A program made the position numbers and the translations under genes. This document shows positions 33,491-42,140 of a stretch of 42,153 bases of DNA, one piece after another; the first letter of the stretch is position 1, and every line of letters begins with the position of its first letter. The stretch is from Saprospiraceae bacterium (lineage in GTDB: Bacteria; Bacteroidota; Bacteroidia; Chitinophagales; Saprospiraceae). The DNA is taken from NCBI GenBank assembly GCA_020630475.1, contig JAHDBI010000002.1:1-42153 (forward strand). Direction: 5' to 3'. The notes under the pieces were generated by a model, which had not been told where the DNA came from, ran no database searches, and saw nothing but the letters and a program-made list of their open reading frames with translations.

Positions 33491-34600
33491 TTAATTCAAA
33501 CGACAAACGAATTTTTTGCCTGGTAACTTAATGATATCACCCTTGAATTCTAACTCTAATAATGTTTTCGAAATTTTAGACAGATTCCAATTCAATTGTT
33601 GGGATAATTGATCTATGGAAATATTCGGCTGTTGATCAATAATATTTTTGATTATTAGCTCCTCTTCATTAAGCTGTACAAATAGTTCACCTTGCTTTTT
33701 TGAATTAGATTCCTCTTCCCATCCCATGATATAGGAAATGTCTTTAGCTGACTCCATTAAGGATGCTTTATGTTCTTTGATCAACTTATTACAACCCAAG
33801 GATAAATCTCTTCCAACATTTCCGGGTAATGCAAATACGTCCTTGTTATACTCATTGGCATAATTGGCGGTGATCAGCGACCCGCCCTTTTCTTTTGATT
33901 CAATCACAATAACGGCATCACACATCCCTGCTACGATTCTATTTCTTTTTGGAAAATTTTCTCTATCGGGTTTTTGATAGAAACTAAATTCAGAAATTAA
34001 TCCACCATTTAAGATCATCCGTTGACTTAAGGATAGATTCGAACTAGGGTAGATACGTCCGATACCACTTCCCAGTACACCGATAGTTTCTATTTGATGA
34101 TTAACCGCGGCACGATGTGCAATAGAATCAATACCATGCGCCATACCACTAACAATGGTCACCTTATATTTACTCAAATCCGAAATTAGAGATTCACAAA
34201 ACATTTTACCGTATGAGCTCGGAACTCGAGTACCAACAATAGCCACCATTCTATCTTTATTCCAATTGAAATCTCCTTTTGAGTATAAAACCACTGGACA
34301 ATCTGGATATTGTTTTAATCGATACGGATAATCAGGATCTAAAAAGAAACTGACTTTTATGTCATACTTAAGTATCTGATCAAGTTCCTTTTTTGCTCGT
34401 TCCAAAGCTTTTTTGTCGCATATGGCTTCTGCCAAAATGGGTCCAATATTTGGGATTTTTAAAAGGGCTTGCCTTTTAGATTTAAATACCTCTTCAAGTG
34501 AACCGCAATAGCTAAGGAGTAATTTGCCTTTGATGGCACCTATTTTTGGAATCTTAGTTAACGCTATTTTATAAAGAAGATCATTGTGAATTTCCGGCAT
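33491..34600 (-). CDS. dprA: DNA-processing protein DprA
   Basis: A 369-residue DprA/Smf protein. It has an N-terminal helix-hairpin-helix region (KIPKIGAIKGKLLLSYCGSL 17-36; KIPNIGPILAEAI 48-60), the Rossmann-like DprA core with AIVGTR (120-125), IVSGMAHGIDSIAH (149-162), GSGIGRIYPSSN (177-188), NFPKRNRIVAG (215-225) and GGSLITANYA...ALPG (239-260), and a C-terminal winged-helix-like domain (~295-369). It loads RecA on incoming single-stranded DNA during natural transformation. The gene overlaps the upstream TMTC-like gene by 20 bases, so it is coupled to it. Its presence fits possible DNA uptake but does not prove competence. Confidence 0.96.
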   Translation of the reverse strand: MPEIHNDLLYKIALTKIPKIGAIKGKLLLSYCGSLEEVFKSKRQALLKIPNIGPILAEAICDKKALERAKKELDQILKYDIKVSFFLDPDYPYRLKQYPDCPVVLYSKGDFNWNKDRMVAIVGTRVPSSYGKMFCESLISDLSKYKVTIVSGMAHGIDSIAHRAAVNHQIETIGVLGSGIGRIYPSSNLSLSQRMILNGGLISEFSFYQKPDRENFPKRNRIVAGMCDAVIVIESKEKGGSLITANYANEYNKDVFALPGNVGRDLSLGCNKLIKEHKASLMESAKDISYIMGWEEESNSKKQGELFVQLNEEELIIKNIIDQQPNISIDQLSQQLNWNLSKISKTLLELEFKGDIIKLPGKKFVCRLN

Positions 34601-36434
34601 TGATTCGTTCGTATTTATCGCGATGAAAACTCGCCTCTTGGTGCATGTTTAATGCGGTATATACGGAAGACAGTGCAAAATTAATTTTAGGGTCGTCTTG
34701 ATCAAGGCTGTAACCCATCTTTAAAAAATGTAATGCCCAATCATTTCGTCCTTGTTGACGATGTAAGATGTTATAACAAGAGTCATAATAGAAATTCAAC
34801 AAGCCTTCTAAATCGTTTGCTCGTGGACCGAGGTAGTCCAGAAATTGCGTTAAATATTCAACATCTGGTCTGCGACTCATAGTTTCTTTGAACGCTCTTA
34901 AGATTGTAGCCTCATCTCTTTCAATTTTGTACATTTCGGCATAAATACCTGAGTACATAATATTTGCATTTTTGTAATTGGGCATGATCTCTACAGCCTT
35001 CTTAGCATAAGGTAGAGCCTCTTTTAGTAAAGCTAATTTCTCTTGACGATTCGGAATATCCCTCGCTTGCTCAAAAAGAGCTGTCGACATGAATGAATTG
35101 GCCCTCGCGCTATTCTTTGACACTTTAATAGCCGCTTGGTTTAGGCTTAGACCATTTTTCCAAACTGGGACTCTGGTGTAACTTTTAAATGCAAAGGCCA
35201 TAATGATTACTGCTAGTATACCGATTGACGCGTAGTTAAATAATTTGTTCTTTTTCTCTATACCGCTTTCGCGGAATAAGTAAACGATGAACAAACAAAT
35301 TCCTATGGAAGGCATGAATAAAAAGCGTTCATTCATGAAAGTTCCTACGCCAATAAAAATATTTGATACAATAGACAAGGTCAGCAGATAAAACAAAATG
35401 GAAAATCCCCAAACTTTTTTCTTAAAACTTCCATAAAGTCCTGCACCGATGAGCATTAGGTATACGACACTTGTTACCCAAGGTATGAGGTTCGACCAAG
35501 TCATGACAGGAACATGATAAGGATAATAATCATGTGTCAAAGGGTGAGGGAAAATACCAAGTCTTAGGTAATCTAATAAGGTGTAATTAATGGTAGCCAT
35601 TTTGGTGGAGAAATCCATTCCTAAGAATGGATTGTTCATGATGTCCGCTATTTCAACTTCACCAAAAAGATATCCTATGACCTGAATTCTGTAAGCCAAA
35701 TAGCCAATGGTACCGAAGAACAAGGTTCCAGTAACCATGATTAATTGATTTTTACTAACTTTTGTGAAACAATAAAGCGCCAACGGAATAACTGCTAAAA
35801 AGGTAATCACATTTTCTTTGGCCAAAAGCCCGAGAACGTAAAAGAGCACAGCAAGGATTAGCAGGTATATTCTGCTATTCGAAACATACCTTCTACAAAA
35901 TTCTAATGTCCCAATAGCAAAAATCAGGGATAGAATTTCGTCACGACCTTTAACATTGGCGACAGCCTCAACGTGAACAGGGTGAACAGCAAATAGTATT
36001 GTACTCAAAAAGGCTAACGAAAGCCACCAACTAGAATGCTGGTGATTTGAAAGTAGATTCCTTAAAACGAGAAACAACAACACACAACAAATCCAGTACA
36101 GGATAATATTTAGAAGATGGGCTCTTTTGCTATCAAGACCCCATAATCCGTATTCAATGGCGAAGCTTACTAAGGAAAGTGGTCTATATCTAGCACCTTG
36201 CAAAAAATTCTTTTGTTCACCAAAATACCCTTGAAAGCTTTCTGAGGTCATGATATCAGATATACCATCGAATCCTTTCTTTACATAATTATTTTTAGTG
36301 ATCACCAATGTGTCATCTAAAACGTATTCAAAATCGAGACTTTTAAAGTATAATCCAAAACAGACTAAGCCTAAAAGCGCCATCGCCATGAAGGTTGATG
36401 ACTTCCGATAAGGGTTGTGGTTTACAGTAGTCAT
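34581..36434 (-). CDS. GT-C-fold membrane protein with TPR tail (TMTC-like, possible protein O-mannosyltransferase type)
   Basis: A 617-residue protein. Residues ~13-430 hold about a dozen transmembrane helices. The first periplasmic loop has the Asp pair VLDDTLVITKN (Asp40/Asp41) and there is a later HPVHVEAVANVKGRDEI (151-167), both characteristic of GT-C glycosyltransferases related to TMTC proteins. The C-terminal ~180 residues are TPR-like (KEALPYAKKAVEIMPNYKNANIMYSGIYAEM; WALHFLKMGYSLDQDDPKINFALSSVYTAL) and probably periplasmic. Family knowledge suggests transfer of a lipid-linked sugar onto proteins; sugar and acceptor are unknown. The 3' end overlaps dprA by 20 bases. Confidence 0.83.
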   Translation of the reverse strand: MTTVNHNPYRKSSTFMAMALLGLVCFGLYFKSLDFEYVLDDTLVITKNNYVKKGFDGISDIMTSESFQGYFGEQKNFLQGARYRPLSLVSFAIEYGLWGLDSKRAHLLNIILYWICCVLLFLVLRNLLSNHQHSSWWLSLAFLSTILFAVHPVHVEAVANVKGRDEILSLIFAIGTLEFCRRYVSNSRIYLLILAVLFYVLGLLAKENVITFLAVIPLALYCFTKVSKNQLIMVTGTLFFGTIGYLAYRIQVIGYLFGEVEIADIMNNPFLGMDFSTKMATINYTLLDYLRLGIFPHPLTHDYYPYHVPVMTWSNLIPWVTSVVYLMLIGAGLYGSFKKKVWGFSILFYLLTLSIVSNIFIGVGTFMNERFLFMPSIGICLFIVYLFRESGIEKKNKLFNYASIGILAVIIMAFAFKSYTRVPVWKNGLSLNQAAIKVSKNSARANSFMSTALFEQARDIPNRQEKLALLKEALPYAKKAVEIMPNYKNANIMYSGIYAEMYKIERDEATILRAFKETMSRRPDVEYLTQFLDYLGPRANDLEGLLNFYYDSCYNILHRQQGRNDWALHFLKMGYSLDQDDPKINFALSSVYTALNMHQEASFHRDKYERINAGNSQ

Positions 36435-36497
36435 TTTTTTTTAGTTTTGAATATATTCTACATCTGGCCAGAGTAAACTATGTGCTTTGAATGTATT

Positions 36498-36529
36498 TTG
36501 ACGTCTAAGATAAATAATATCTAGATTTG
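36498..36529 (+). promoter_or_regulatory. Bacteroidota promoter (TTG - 21 bases - TAGATTTG)
   Basis: A TTG at 36498-36500 is followed after 21 bases by TAGATTTG (36522-36529), matching the TTG/TAnnTTTG consensus with allowed spacing. It drives the gene starting at 36548 with a leader of about a dozen bases. This is the clearest complete promoter in the window. Confidence 0.65.
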
Positions 36530-36547
36530 TGAATCTAAGTTTTGACT

Positions 36548-37231
36548 ATGTCACCCTTATATAAATGTCTTTTTTCAGTGTTTTTACTTACCCTGTCAAG
36601 TTCTACCTTGTTTGGACAGTACAACCTGCGTGTTGGGTATAATGTAAGTTATATGAATGCAGATGCTATTAATTCAGTAATGAAATCCTACAACAGCAAT
36701 GAACCTTCTTTGCAAACAGGATATCCTGAGCTCAGGGTAGTTCACGGGATAGGTCTAGGAATTCGTTATATATGGGAAGGCATAGGTATGGAATTAACCT
36801 ATGATAATTTTGGAAGAACTAGGTCTTCTAAAATGACGGATTTAAACGGCGATGTTATAGATAATGATTTAAAATTCTCTATTCATTCTCTTGGCTTTGG
36901 CTTGGAAAACGTTTTTGAAAAACTGGGTTACGGTGCTAACTTTAACTGGAATATACTCAGATCAAAGAGTGAAATGGCTGGCACGGACGTTGAAAAATCT
37001 GTTTTATCTGAAAATTTCTTTGGTACAAAATTCTATTTTATGTGGAATTTAAATGGTTCAGGAAATGTCAGTGTGAGCATCAGGCCATACGTACAAATTT
37101 CATTGAAGGATGTAAGCATACAAAGCTTTAAAGAAGCTATTGTTCCTAATGCAACAAATCTATCCTTAAATGAATCACCAACTTTGATTGGTATTTCTTT
37201 TAATTTCTACAACGGTCCTAGTATCAACTAA
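36548..37231 (+). CDS. Small outer-membrane beta-barrel-like protein, function unknown
   Basis: A 227-residue protein starting at the ATG at 36548; a TTG two codons upstream would lie nearer the promoter and is less likely. Signal peptide ~1-22 (SSSTLFGQ). The mature protein starts YNLRVGYNVSYMNAD and shows alternating aromatic/aliphatic strands (GIGLGIRYIWEGIGMELTYDNFG, FSIHSLGFGLENVF, YGANFNWNILRSKS, FFGTKFYFMWNL, VSVSIRPYVQISL) closing with IGISFNFYNG, as expected for an eight-strand-type outer-membrane barrel. No specific family recognised. Its last eight bases overlap the convergent sucA 3' end. Confidence 0.75.
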   Translation: MSPLYKCLFSVFLLTLSSSTLFGQYNLRVGYNVSYMNADAINSVMKSYNSNEPSLQTGYPELRVVHGIGLGIRYIWEGIGMELTYDNFGRTRSSKMTDLNGDVIDNDLKFSIHSLGFGLENVFEKLGYGANFNWNILRSKSEMAGTDVEKSVLSENFFGTKFYFMWNLNGSGNVSVSIRPYVQISLKDVSIQSFKEAIVPNATNLSLNESPTLIGISFNFYNGPSIN

Positions 37232-39950
37232 AAGCTCGCTTAACTAAATCAGCTTGTTGCTTGTCGTGTACCTTTTTAAATCCAGTTGCCGGCGAAGCTG
37301 TGGCTTTTCTCGATATCAGTTCAATCGGAGATCTTCGATAATAGTTCATGACATGAGACCATGCTCCCATATTTGCAGATTCTTCTTGAACCCAATAAAC
37401 TTCTGATTTGGCATAGCTTTTAAGAATTTTATCCACTTGCTTTTTAGGGAAAGGATATAATTGCTCGATACGAACAATGGCGGTATCCTTAATTTGATTT
37501 TCCTCTCTGTATTGCAAAAGATCGTAATAAACCTTCCCAGTACAAAGCAAAAGACGCTTAGACTTTTGAGCTGTTATTTTATCATCAGGAAGCACTTCTT
37601 TGAAATGAGTTCCAGTAGCAATTTCTGAAATGTCAGAGACAGCTAAGGGGTGACGGAAAATTGATTTGGGGGACATCACCACTAATGGTTTTCTAAAGTT
37701 TCTACCCAATTGTCTCCTGAGTAAATGGAAATAGTTTGATGGCGAACTGACATTGGCCACAGTAATATTATTTTCTGCACAAGATTGTAGAAAACGCTCC
37801 ACCCGGGCACTCGAATGCTCCGGTCCTTGACCTTCATATCCATGGGGTAAGAGTAAAACCAATCCACTCATTCTTTGCCACTTGCTTTCTGCGGCAGAGA
37901 TGTATTGATCAAAAATAGTTTGAGCACCGTTGTAAAAATCACCAAATTGCGCTTCCCAAATAACCAAGTCATTAGGAGAGGCTAGAGAATAACCATATTC
38001 AAATCCAAGTACGGCAAATTCGGATAACAATGAGTTATAAATCATAAATCGACCTTGCTTTGGATCTAAATGATCAAACCGATTGTATTCTTTGAATGTC
38101 TTCGCATCGTTAAATACAGCATGTCGGTGAGAAAATGTTCCTCTCTTGACATCTTGACCACTCATCCTCACATTTTTACCTTCCAACAGGATGGTTCCAT
38201 ATGCTATCAATTCGGCGAAAGACCAATCAATCTTCTTAGCATCGACAAGTTTTTGTTTTCCTTTTTGAAGTCTATTTACCTTAGATAAAGGAGTCAATCC
38301 TTCTGGTAAGGTCATCAAATGTTTAATGATTTTATTGATTTTCGTTTTTGCTACTCCTGTATTTGGCGAAGTTTCAAAATCTTTGTCATCTACCGTTCTT
38401 TTTAGCTTTCGCCAATCATTTTCTGGTTTTTGATATTCATAGGGTAGTGGTTTCTTCTTAAGGATGTTTAACCTATTTTGAAGGTCGTCCCAAAAAGATT
38501 TTTCAATGTTCTCAGCCATTTGCTGGTCCACATCACCTCTTTCAATCAATCGATTACTATAGATATCTTTTGGATTTGGATGCTTATTGATGATCTCATA
38601 CATCTCTGGCTGAGTAAACTTAGGATCATCTCCCTCATTGTGTCCATGTTTTCTATAGCAAACAATGTCAATCATGACATCATTATTGAATTTCTGACGA
38701 TAAGCCACCGCTAATTCAACCACAAATAAAACAGCCTCAGGATCGTCTCCATTGACATGGAATACTGGCGCTTGCACCAAACTGGCACTAGCGGTAGCAT
38801 AAGTAGAAGATCTGGCATCATCAAAATTAGTAGTAAAACCAATTTGGTTATTGATCACTAGATGAATTGTTCCTCCAGTGTAATACCCATCTAATTGACT
38901 CATTTGCACGGTTTCATAAACAACACCTTGTCCAGCAAAGGCAGCATCGCCATGAATCAGAATAGGTAGAATTCTGTCATAATCACTGTCGTATAGAATA
39001 TCCGCTTTTGCTCGAGCAAAACCTTCCAAAACAGGATCTACGGATTCTAAATGAGAAGGATTCGGAGCTAGCTTAAGATGCATCGTCTTACCTCCTGTGG
39101 TCACCACTTGTGATGAATATCCAAGGTGGTATTTTACATCACCATCACCAAAACTTAAATCCGGAATGGCTGTCCCTTCAAATTCGTTAAAAATTTGCTC
39201 ATAGGTTTTACCCATTATATTGGCCAATACATTGAGTCTACCTCTATGGGCCATACCGATCACTACTTCTTCCACCTTATCATTAGCCGCTTCATTAATG
39301 ATTCCATCCAATGCCACTATTGCCGTTTCACCTCCTTCTAATGAAAACCTCTTTTGACCGACGTATTTGGTATGTAAGAACTTTTCAAACATTACCGCAT
39401 CATTGAGTTTTTCAAGGATGCGTTTCTTTTTTTCAGTACTTACTCCATGATCGCCTTTTAAACTTCTTTTCTCTATTTTATCTCGAAGCCAATGGCGCTT
39501 CTCCATGTTTTCTATATATCCATATTCAAATCCAATATTTTGACAATAGATTTGATGAAGACGCTCAATGATTTGTCTGAGGGTCTTGCCTTCCATATCA
39601 ATAGCCACTCCCGCCTTAAAGGTCAAATCCAAATCCGCATCACTTAAACCGTAGTCATTTAAATCTAAATGCGGTCTTCGGTCTCTTCTCTCTCGAATTG
39701 GATTGGTCGTGGAAAGTAGATGCCCTCTCATTCTGAATCCATTGATGATCGCTAAAACTCCAAATTCTTTTGAATCAACCACCGATGACGATGTAGAAAT
39801 ACCAGCATCTAGAGAGGCACTATTAAATTCGAACCCTTCAAAGAAGCTTCTCCAGCCGTCTTCTACCTTTTGAGGAGATTCTTGGTATTTCAGGTACATT
39901 TCTTCTATAAAACTTGGATGTGCATTGAACACGTAAGAATAGTCTTTCAT
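37224..39950 (-). CDS. sucA: 2-oxoglutarate dehydrogenase E1 component
   Basis: A 908-residue thiamine-diphosphate enzyme from the ATG complementary to 39948-39950; ten upstream codons to a TTG are excluded because the protein begins MKDYSYVFNAHPSFIEEMY as in relatives. Motifs in order: GFRMRGHLL, GMAHRGRLNVLANIMGK, HGDAAFAGQGVVYE, NQIGFTT, YRKHGHNEGDDPKFTQPEMYE, EAQFGDFYNGAQTIFDQYISAAE and LLPHGYEGQGPEHSSARVERFLQ. It decarboxylates 2-oxoglutarate and passes the succinyl group to E2 (SucB, lipoylated), which is not in this window. The product succinyl-CoA is also a product of phenylacetate breakdown. Divergent from rpsT. Confidence 0.97.
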   Translation of the reverse strand: MKDYSYVFNAHPSFIEEMYLKYQESPQKVEDGWRSFFEGFEFNSASLDAGISTSSSVVDSKEFGVLAIINGFRMRGHLLSTTNPIRERRDRRPHLDLNDYGLSDADLDLTFKAGVAIDMEGKTLRQIIERLHQIYCQNIGFEYGYIENMEKRHWLRDKIEKRSLKGDHGVSTEKKKRILEKLNDAVMFEKFLHTKYVGQKRFSLEGGETAIVALDGIINEAANDKVEEVVIGMAHRGRLNVLANIMGKTYEQIFNEFEGTAIPDLSFGDGDVKYHLGYSSQVVTTGGKTMHLKLAPNPSHLESVDPVLEGFARAKADILYDSDYDRILPILIHGDAAFAGQGVVYETVQMSQLDGYYTGGTIHLVINNQIGFTTNFDDARSSTYATASASLVQAPVFHVNGDDPEAVLFVVELAVAYRQKFNNDVMIDIVCYRKHGHNEGDDPKFTQPEMYEIINKHPNPKDIYSNRLIERGDVDQQMAENIEKSFWDDLQNRLNILKKKPLPYEYQKPENDWRKLKRTVDDKDFETSPNTGVAKTKINKIIKHLMTLPEGLTPLSKVNRLQKGKQKLVDAKKIDWSFAELIAYGTILLEGKNVRMSGQDVKRGTFSHRHAVFNDAKTFKEYNRFDHLDPKQGRFMIYNSLLSEFAVLGFEYGYSLASPNDLVIWEAQFGDFYNGAQTIFDQYISAAESKWQRMSGLVLLLPHGYEGQGPEHSSARVERFLQSCAENNITVANVSSPSNYFHLLRRQLGRNFRKPLVVMSPKSIFRHPLAVSDISEIATGTHFKEVLPDDKITAQKSKRLLLCTGKVYYDLLQYREENQIKDTAIVRIEQLYPFPKKQVDKILKSYAKSEVYWVQEESANMGAWSHVMNYYRRSPIELISRKATASPATGFKKVHDKQQADLVKRAFS

Positions 39951-40083
39951 CAATGTTGTACTTTGTGGTCTTTTATACAATAAGTGCTAATATCGTAACT
40001 AATTCATATTTCTTGCCAAGAATAGCGGTCTTTAAGATTATTTATTTTTTTCTAAAAGCCTTTTTTTATATCATTTATTAGCT

Positions 40084-40091
40084 TATTTTTG
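40084..40091 (+). promoter_or_regulatory. -7 promoter element of rpsT (TATTTTTG)
   Basis: TATTTTTG matches TAnnTTTG exactly and lies 22 bases upstream of the rpsT ATG at 40113. The expected -33 position is a T-tract with no TTG triplet. Confidence 0.5.
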
Positions 40092-40112
40092 CGCCTCGAA
40101 ATAATAAACAAT

Positions 40113-40364
40113 ATGCCAAGTCACAAGTCATCAAAGAAAAGAGTTTTACAAGACGCGAAGATTAGATTAAGAAACAGATACTATAAGAAGTCTGCTCGAA
40201 CTGCTATTCAAAAGCTAAGAGAGATGTCTGATAAAGCAGAAGCTCAAAAGTATTTGCCGAAGGTGGTTTCTATGATTGATAAATTGGCTAAAAGAAATAC
40301 GTGGCACAATAATAAAGCAAGCAACTTAAAAAGTAAACTAACAACTTTTGTTAACGGTTTATAG
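40113..40364 (+). CDS. rpsT: 30S ribosomal protein S20
   Basis: An 83-residue basic protein starting MPSHKSSKKRVLQDAKIRLRNR, with KSARTAIQKL and a C-terminal KLAKRNTWHNNKASNLKSKL, matching S20, which binds 16S rRNA in the small subunit. The ATG at 40113 is used; a TTG at 40089 in frame lies within the promoter. A single-gene unit ending in a strong terminator at 40385-40420. Confidence 0.96.
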   Translation: MPSHKSSKKRVLQDAKIRLRNRYYKKSARTAIQKLREMSDKAEAQKYLPKVVSMIDKLAKRNTWHNNKASNLKSKLTTFVNGL

Positions 40365-40384
40365 GATGAAGTCTTAAGATATTG

Positions 40385-40420
40385 AAAGAGGTAAGCAGAT
40401 TTTGTTTACCTCTTTTTTTT
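40385..40420 (+). terminator. Rho-independent terminator of rpsT
   Basis: AAAGAGGTAA (40385-40394) pairs with TTACCTCTTT (40406-40415) across an 11-base loop and runs into a T-tract. It sits 20 bases after the rpsT stop. A copy of the GGCGAAAGCC word starts immediately after the T-tract. Confidence 0.85.
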
Positions 40421-40421
40421 T

Positions 40422-40431
40422 GGCTTTCGCC
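40422..40431 (-). repeat. Recurrent word GGCGAAAGCC, copy 6 (intergenic)
   Basis: The only copy outside a gene, between the rpsT terminator and paaE. In its extended form TTTTGGCTTTCGCCAAAA (40418-40435) it is a nine-base-per-side near-palindrome with a four-base centre. It shows the word is not maintained only by coding for Ala-Lys-Ala. Confidence 0.7.
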
Positions 40432-40448
40432 AAAAGAGAACATTAGAG

Positions 40449-40456
40449 TATATTTG
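40449..40456 (+). promoter_or_regulatory. -7 promoter element of paaE (TATATTTG) with nearby operator-like sequence
   Basis: TATATTTG fits TAnnTTTG, 19 bases before the paaE ATG at 40476. Just downstream, ACGCACATTCGT (40464-40475) partly resembles the palindrome at 42125-42140 and directly touches the start codon, so the adjacent TetR protein could act here too. The resemblance is limited. Confidence 0.45.
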
Positions 40457-40475
40457 TAGCCTAACGCACATTCGT

Positions 40476-41561
40476 ATGGCAGATCGTAATTATTATCCAT
40501 TAAAGGTTTCCTCGGTAAAAAAGCTTACACCAAATAGTGTGGGTGTCTCCTTTGAATTACCATCAGAACTCAAAGAAACATTTGCCTTTACTCAAGGACA
40601 ATATCTCAGTTTAAGAAAAAATATCAATGGAGAGGATGTCATCCGATCCTATTCCATTTACAGTAGCCCTTCAGAAGGAAAGTGGGAGGTAGGAATTAAA
40701 AAGGTGGAAGGCGGAAAGTTTTCTACTTATGCCAATGAATCTTTAAAAGCCGGTGATATCATTGATGTCATGCCCCCTCAAGGGAGGTTTTATTGTCCAA
40801 TTGAACCTAATGCAGAAAAGAAGTATGTCATTTTTACTGCTGGTAGCGGTGTGACTCCCATATTTTCTAACATCAAGGCTATCCTAGAAAAGGAGCCTCA
40901 TAGCCGAATTCTTCTGTTTTACGGAAATCAAAAGACAGAGACCATAATGTTTAAAGAAGCCTTGGAGGATTTAAAGAACATCCATCTAGGGCGATTGAGC
41001 ATTTTTCATTTGTTATCAAAAGAAATTCCTTCTGCTCCACTATTTAATGGACGAATAAATACGGAAAAGCTTGATCAATTTATAGGCAGATTCTTTAATC
41101 TTGGAGAGGTGTCTCATTATATGCTCTGTGGTCCGGCACAAATGATCATGTCCGTAAAAGAGCATCTGATCACATTGGGCGAAGACCCAAAAAAAATACA
41201 TTTTGAATTGTTCTCGACAGAAGGGCTCGAAAACATCAAGGAAAGTCAAATTGAGGAGGTGGAAATAGATCGAACTAAAGAGAGTAAAATAAGAATTCAA
41301 TTGGACGGAGATCAGTTTGAATTTAATTTGGCCTACGGAGGTCAAAATATATTAGATGCTGCATTGGAAAATGGTGCAGATTTACCTTTTGCTTGTAAAG
41401 GTGGAGTGTGCTGTACATGTAGAGCTAAGGTTGTCGAAGGAGAGGTAAGCATGGATGTCAATTATGCATTGGAACCAGATGAAGTTGAGGCAGGATTTGT
41501 CCTAACCTGTCAATCACATCCACGTACAGAATTTGTAGAGATCGATTTTGATACTAAATAA
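40476..41561 (+). CDS. paaE: PaaE: reductase subunit of phenylacetyl-CoA 1,2-epoxidase
   Basis: A 361-residue flavo-iron-sulfur reductase. The FAD-binding domain has RSYSIYS (57-63), the NAD(P)H domain TAGSGVTPIFSN (121-132) and MLCGPAQMI (216-224). The C-terminal plant-type 2Fe-2S ferredoxin domain has Cys307, Cys312, Cys315 (CKGGVCCTC) and Cys345 (LTCQSHP). It passes electrons from NAD(P)H to the di-iron PaaA subunit, which epoxidises the ring of phenylacetyl-CoA. The ferredoxin-at-C-terminus order and length match PaaE/PaaK. The TetR gene follows after one base, and the other epoxidase subunits are absent from the window but would be expected to the right. Confidence 0.93.
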   Translation: MADRNYYPLKVSSVKKLTPNSVGVSFELPSELKETFAFTQGQYLSLRKNINGEDVIRSYSIYSSPSEGKWEVGIKKVEGGKFSTYANESLKAGDIIDVMPPQGRFYCPIEPNAEKKYVIFTAGSGVTPIFSNIKAILEKEPHSRILLFYGNQKTETIMFKEALEDLKNIHLGRLSIFHLLSKEIPSAPLFNGRINTEKLDQFIGRFFNLGEVSHYMLCGPAQMIMSVKEHLITLGEDPKKIHFELFSTEGLENIKESQIEEVEIDRTKESKIRIQLDGDQFEFNLAYGGQNILDAALENGADLPFACKGGVCCTCRAKVVEGEVSMDVNYALEPDEVEAGFVLTCQSHPRTEFVEIDFDTK

Positions 41562-41562
41562 A

Positions 41563-42120
41563 ATGACCAGAAAAGAATCCATATTTAGGGAAGCAGCGCT
41601 TCTTTTTAGCGAAAAGGGCTATTCTGCATCTTCAATGAGAGACTTAGCAGAGCGGGTAGGGATTGAACCTTCTAGTTTATACAGTCATATTAAATCCAAG
41701 GAAGAAATTCTTAAAGAAATATGCATGTCCTGTGCTCAGGATTTTGTTGATGGCATCAAATCCATTGATAATAAGGATAGAGATGCTTTAGCTAAGGTTG
41801 AAGCACTTGTGAGATTGCACCTAAGTATTACCGCCGAAAATCCTAATTCGATTATTGTATTTAATGACGAGTGGAAGCATTTGGATACGAATTCATTAAA
41901 TCTGTTTAAAGCTCTTCGTCAAGAATATGAGACGATTTTTAAATCTATATTAAAAGAGGGTCAAGAAAGTGGTCAAATTAGAACAGGTTCGTCTGGAATT
42001 ATGATGAATTCCGTGATTTCTGCATTAAGTTGGGTTCATCAAGTAGATGGACGGAGCTCAAAAAACTATGATCTTAGCGATGAAATGGTCGCATTTGTAC
42101 TCGCCTCGATTAAAAGCTAA
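41563..42120 (+). CDS. TetR/AcrR-family regulator, probable regulator of the paa genes
   Basis: A 185-residue protein from the ATG at 41563; the frame begins at a TTG inside the end of paaE, which is less likely. The N-terminal helix-turn-helix is clear (RKESIFREAALLFSEKGYSASSMRDLAERVGIEPSSLYSHIKSKEEIL, 3-50). The rest is the helical ligand-binding/dimerisation domain. It is one base after paaE and immediately upstream of a TetR-type palindrome (42125-42140), so it probably represses its own downstream operon and is released by a CoA thioester, as is PaaR in Thermus (established for that family). Ligand not shown by sequence. Confidence 0.9.
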   Translation: MTRKESIFREAALLFSEKGYSASSMRDLAERVGIEPSSLYSHIKSKEEILKEICMSCAQDFVDGIKSIDNKDRDALAKVEALVRLHLSITAENPNSIIVFNDEWKHLDTNSLNLFKALRQEYETIFKSILKEGQESGQIRTGSSGIMMNSVISALSWVHQVDGRSSKNYDLSDEMVAFVLASIKS

Positions 42121-42124
42121 CAAA

Positions 42125-42140
42125 ACGAACAGTTGTTCGT
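42125..42140. promoter_or_regulatory. Perfect inverted repeat, probable TetR operator
   Basis: ACGAACA (42125-42131) and TGTTCGT (42134-42140) are perfect reverse complements with a two-base spacer (GT). It lies five bases after the TetR stop and ahead of whatever gene begins past the window edge, the usual position for an operator controlling the next transcript. Confidence 0.6.
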
